This document shows positions 7,566-9,134 of a DNA stretch of 9,134 bases, piece after piece (within the stretch, counting starts at the first letter, position 1; every line of letters begins with the position of its first letter). This DNA comes from Anaerolineae bacterium (lineage in GTDB: Bacteria; Chloroflexota; Anaerolineae; Anaerolineales; Villigracilaceae). Below the pieces are notes generated by a model. It saw only the letters and a program-made list of their open reading frames with translations. It had not been told where the DNA came from and did no database searches. The stretch lies in NCBI GenBank assembly GCA_003694975.1, contig RFJH01000322.1, forward strand, positions 1-9,134, written 5' to 3'. The translations under genes and the position numbers were made by a program.

Positions 7566-8651
7566 TCAGCGATGCGTGCGTTTACGGGCGTTCTCACGGA
7601 TACGCTCAATATCCTGCAACGTCACCTCACGTTCAAAAGAACGAAAACCGCTCAGACGAAAACCATGCTTTTCAGCAATAGCAGTAATCTCGGCCACACG
7701 GTCACGGCTGATGCGCCGGCCCAGGGTGTAATCTTCAAAGCGGCCCTCCAGTGCCAGAGCCATGGTCTCGGCCATGCAGGCATACGCCTTGCCGGGAGGC
7801 AGGCCAAAATTAAAATGGAAATTCACCGGGCCAGGGACATCCACCATGCCGCCGTCAATTACTAATATATCATCTCTTGCCCTTGCCACCATTGCAGATA
7901 CATCGCGAGGTTGAGCAACATCACAAATCACACTGCCGGGGCGCAGAGTCTCGGCAGGAATCACGTCGCGGACGGCGCTGGTCGCAGAGAGAATAGCCTG
8001 CGCATCGGCCAGGACACTCATATCTGTACTGGGGATCAGTTCCGCCCGCGCCGAGACCGCCATTTTCTCGCGGATGCGTTCCAGGGCCTGCATTCTTCGT
8101 CCAATCAGGTAAAGGCGAGGGACTTCATCGGCCAACACTGCCGCGCAGGCCCGACCGATGGCCCCGGTCGCTCCGACGACCGCCGCTGCCGTCTTTTGCA
8201 GGGGAATTTCCATCATCTCGGACGCTTTTCGTAATGCCTGCACCGCGACCGATACCGTATAGGAATCGCCGGTCGTCACCGGGACATCCAACGCCTTGGC
8301 AATAGTAATGCCGGCATCGCCAACGACAGCGGTATACGCGCCCAGGCCCAGTATGCGCGCCCCGAGTCGCTCGGCCATTCGCCCGGTCTGGATTATCTTA
8401 CGATAAACGACCCGAACGGGCAACTCCATCATCCGTCGGGGAGTATAAGGACAGGCCAGGAACCAGCCTTTGATTTGCTTGCCGGTGGCCGCCGAAGTCA
8501 CCCCCTCAATTTCGGAGATATAGACGGGAGGGAAAAAGGTGGAGAAAAAGTCAATCTGCCGTTCGTTCAGCACACGCCCCAGGAACGGATATTTTCGACT
8601 GACGTCGCGTTTCGGGTCAATGGGGTGAATGATGAAGGCAAAAGTATCCAT
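7566..8651 (-). CDS. Acyl-ACP reductase (AAR)-like, fatty-aldehyde-forming oxidoreductase
   Basis: 361 residues, close to the roughly 340 of cyanobacterial long-chain acyl-ACP reductase, which reduces acyl-ACP (or acyl-CoA) to a fatty aldehyde with NADPH. Several segments match what I recall of the Synechococcus elongatus enzyme: EIEGVTSAATGK (50s; the cyanobacterial form is TSATG, so one extra Ala here), LGLGAYTAVV (101-110), VTTGDSYT (125-132), the nucleotide-binding GATGAIG (160-166), IDGGMVDVPG (265-274) and AYACMAETMALALEG (289-303). Cys292 sits where the cyanobacterial enzyme has its acyl-accepting cysteine (Cys294). The C-terminal IAEKHGF (325-331) also matches. I chose the ATG at 8651: it follows the upstream stop by one base, has GAGGTGG at 8670-8664 (12 bases away), and gives an N-terminus like the family's. 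A GTG at 8681 would overlap the upstream gene. Automated pipelines may label such proteins shikimate dehydrogenase because of the Rossmann core. No aldehyde-deformylating oxygenase partner is visible here. Confidence 0.82.
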   Translation of the reverse strand: MDTFAFIIHPIDPKRDVSRKYPFLGRVLNERQIDFFSTFFPPVYISEIEGVTSAATGKQIKGWFLACPYTPRRMMELPVRVVYRKIIQTGRMAERLGARILGLGAYTAVVGDAGITIAKALDVPVTTGDSYTVSVAVQALRKASEMMEIPLQKTAAAVVGATGAIGRACAAVLADEVPRLYLIGRRMQALERIREKMAVSARAELIPSTDMSVLADAQAILSATSAVRDVIPAETLRPGSVICDVAQPRDVSAMVARARDDILVIDGGMVDVPGPVNFHFNFGLPPGKAYACMAETMALALEGRFEDYTLGRRISRDRVAEITAIAEKHGFRLSGFRSFEREVTLQDIERIRENARKRTHR

Positions 8652-8652
8652 G

Positions 8653-9134
8653 TCACCAGGATTCCACCTCGGTCTCTCCACGTCTCGGGTAAAGCCGGCG
8701 GTGTAACGATCCAGCCTTCATCCAATGATGGTCGCTCTCCTCGTAGGAGACATCTCGCTGGATGATGCGTTGCTCGCGCGAGGCAACCAGCACCACATCC
8801 GATTCGATCATGCGCGCCGGGAAAACAATCAATCCCGAGCCAAGACGGCAATTGTGCCCCACACACCCTCCCATAACCGGTCGGTTAGAGGGGCGGAGTT
8901 GCCCTTCCCCATCGCGAGCGCGTATCGGTGTGGGAATCAAATTATAATCCGTAAAGGTTGTACCTGCGCCGATGAACGTGTTCCTCCCCACAACGCACAT
9001 CTGCAGACAGGTATTCTGGGCTACCATGCTGTTGTCCATCACGGTGGTCATAAAGAGGGAAGCGCGGAAGGGGAGAAATGTGCCGTCCCCCACGACCGAA
9101 AGCATTACCTGACAATCCTGAGAAATATTGACAT
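8653..9134 (-). CDS. Hexapeptide-repeat (left-handed beta-helix) protein, N-terminus cut by window edge
   Basis: The frame is open from the right edge to a TGA at 8655-8653, giving 159 visible C-terminal residues. The start lies outside: the ATG at 9105 is internal, because in-frame coding (VNISQDCQV) continues upstream of it. The visible part shows imperfect hexapeptide steps typical of LpxA-like beta-helices, such as VVGRNT-FIGAGT and VGHNC-RLGSGL, with small residues and hydrophobics at the expected spacing. A non-repeat stretch (about TDYNLIPTPIRARDGEGQ) sits between two blocks of repeats and could be a loop out of the helix. The last 45 or so residues are polar and contain no repeats. 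Members of this fold are mostly acyltransferases, sugar-nucleotide modifying enzymes or carbonic anhydrases. I cannot assign a substrate. It ends one base before the acyl-ACP reductase-like gene, so the two are probably translationally coupled. The fold call is fairly firm and the function is open. Confidence 0.72.
   Translation of the reverse strand, partial: VNISQDCQVMLSVVGDGTFLPFRASLFMTTVMDNSMVAQNTCLQMCVVGRNTFIGAGTTFTDYNLIPTPIRARDGEGQLRPSNRPVMGGCVGHNCRLGSGLIVFPARMIESDVVLVASREQRIIQRDVSYEESDHHWMKAGSLHRRLYPRRGETEVESW

Noticed and set aside
7553..7566. Small inverted repeat AGAGA-CTGC-TCTCT at the end of the reductase gene
   Set aside because: Only a five-base stem with no following T-run on the transcribed strand; it is too weak for an intrinsic terminator and may be chance.
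8651..8681. GTG at 8681 as an alternative start of the reductase
   Set aside because: It would overlap the upstream coding region by 29 bases and add residues (MERPRWNPGD) unlike the family's N-terminus, while the ATG at 8651 follows the upstream stop directly.
8475..8866. Open frames in other readings across the beta-helix/reductase junction
   Set aside because: Both strands show short open frames here, but hexapeptide motifs and the AAR N-terminus account for the DNA, and the alternatives have no domain signal.

Overview
The window carries four genes, all on the minus strand and packed head to tail, so transcription runs from the right edge (9134) to the left edge (1). Gaps between genes are only 1, 41 and 15 bases, and there is no non-coding stretch over 300 bases. 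I see no RNA genes, mobile elements, CRISPR arrays or convincing terminators. The two outer genes run off the window.

In transcription order: (1) the C-terminal part of a hexapeptide-repeat (left-handed beta-helix) protein, 9134-8653. (2) A 361-residue homologue of cyanobacterial acyl-ACP reductase (AAR, the fatty-aldehyde-forming enzyme), 8651-7566, with its Rossmann GATGAIG motif and its predicted catalytic cysteine in place. (3) A 300-residue response regulator, 7524-6622, made of an intact receiver domain fused to a GGDEF-like domain whose catalytic residues are largely lost. (4) A giant sensor protein, 6606 to beyond position 1, with at least 2202 residues open in one frame. It has an N-terminal membrane anchor, a PAS-like domain, eleven tandem GAF domains and the beginning of a second PAS domain. 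Its output domain (a histidine kinase would be the usual one) lies outside the window.

The organism is a bacterium of moderately high GC content. Very long multi-GAF sensors, receiver-GGDEF regulators and a non-cyanobacterial AAR-like protein together suggest Chloroflexota (Anaerolineae or Chloroflexia type). This is inference from gene content, not from a phylogenetic marker.

The close packing suggests one operon, or at least co-transcription, linking a fatty-acyl reductase and a beta-helix (possibly acyltransferase) protein with a two-component-like pair. A reasonable but unproven reading is that the giant sensor signals to the neighbouring response regulator. Whether this controls the reductase, or the genes merely adjoin, cannot be decided from this window.
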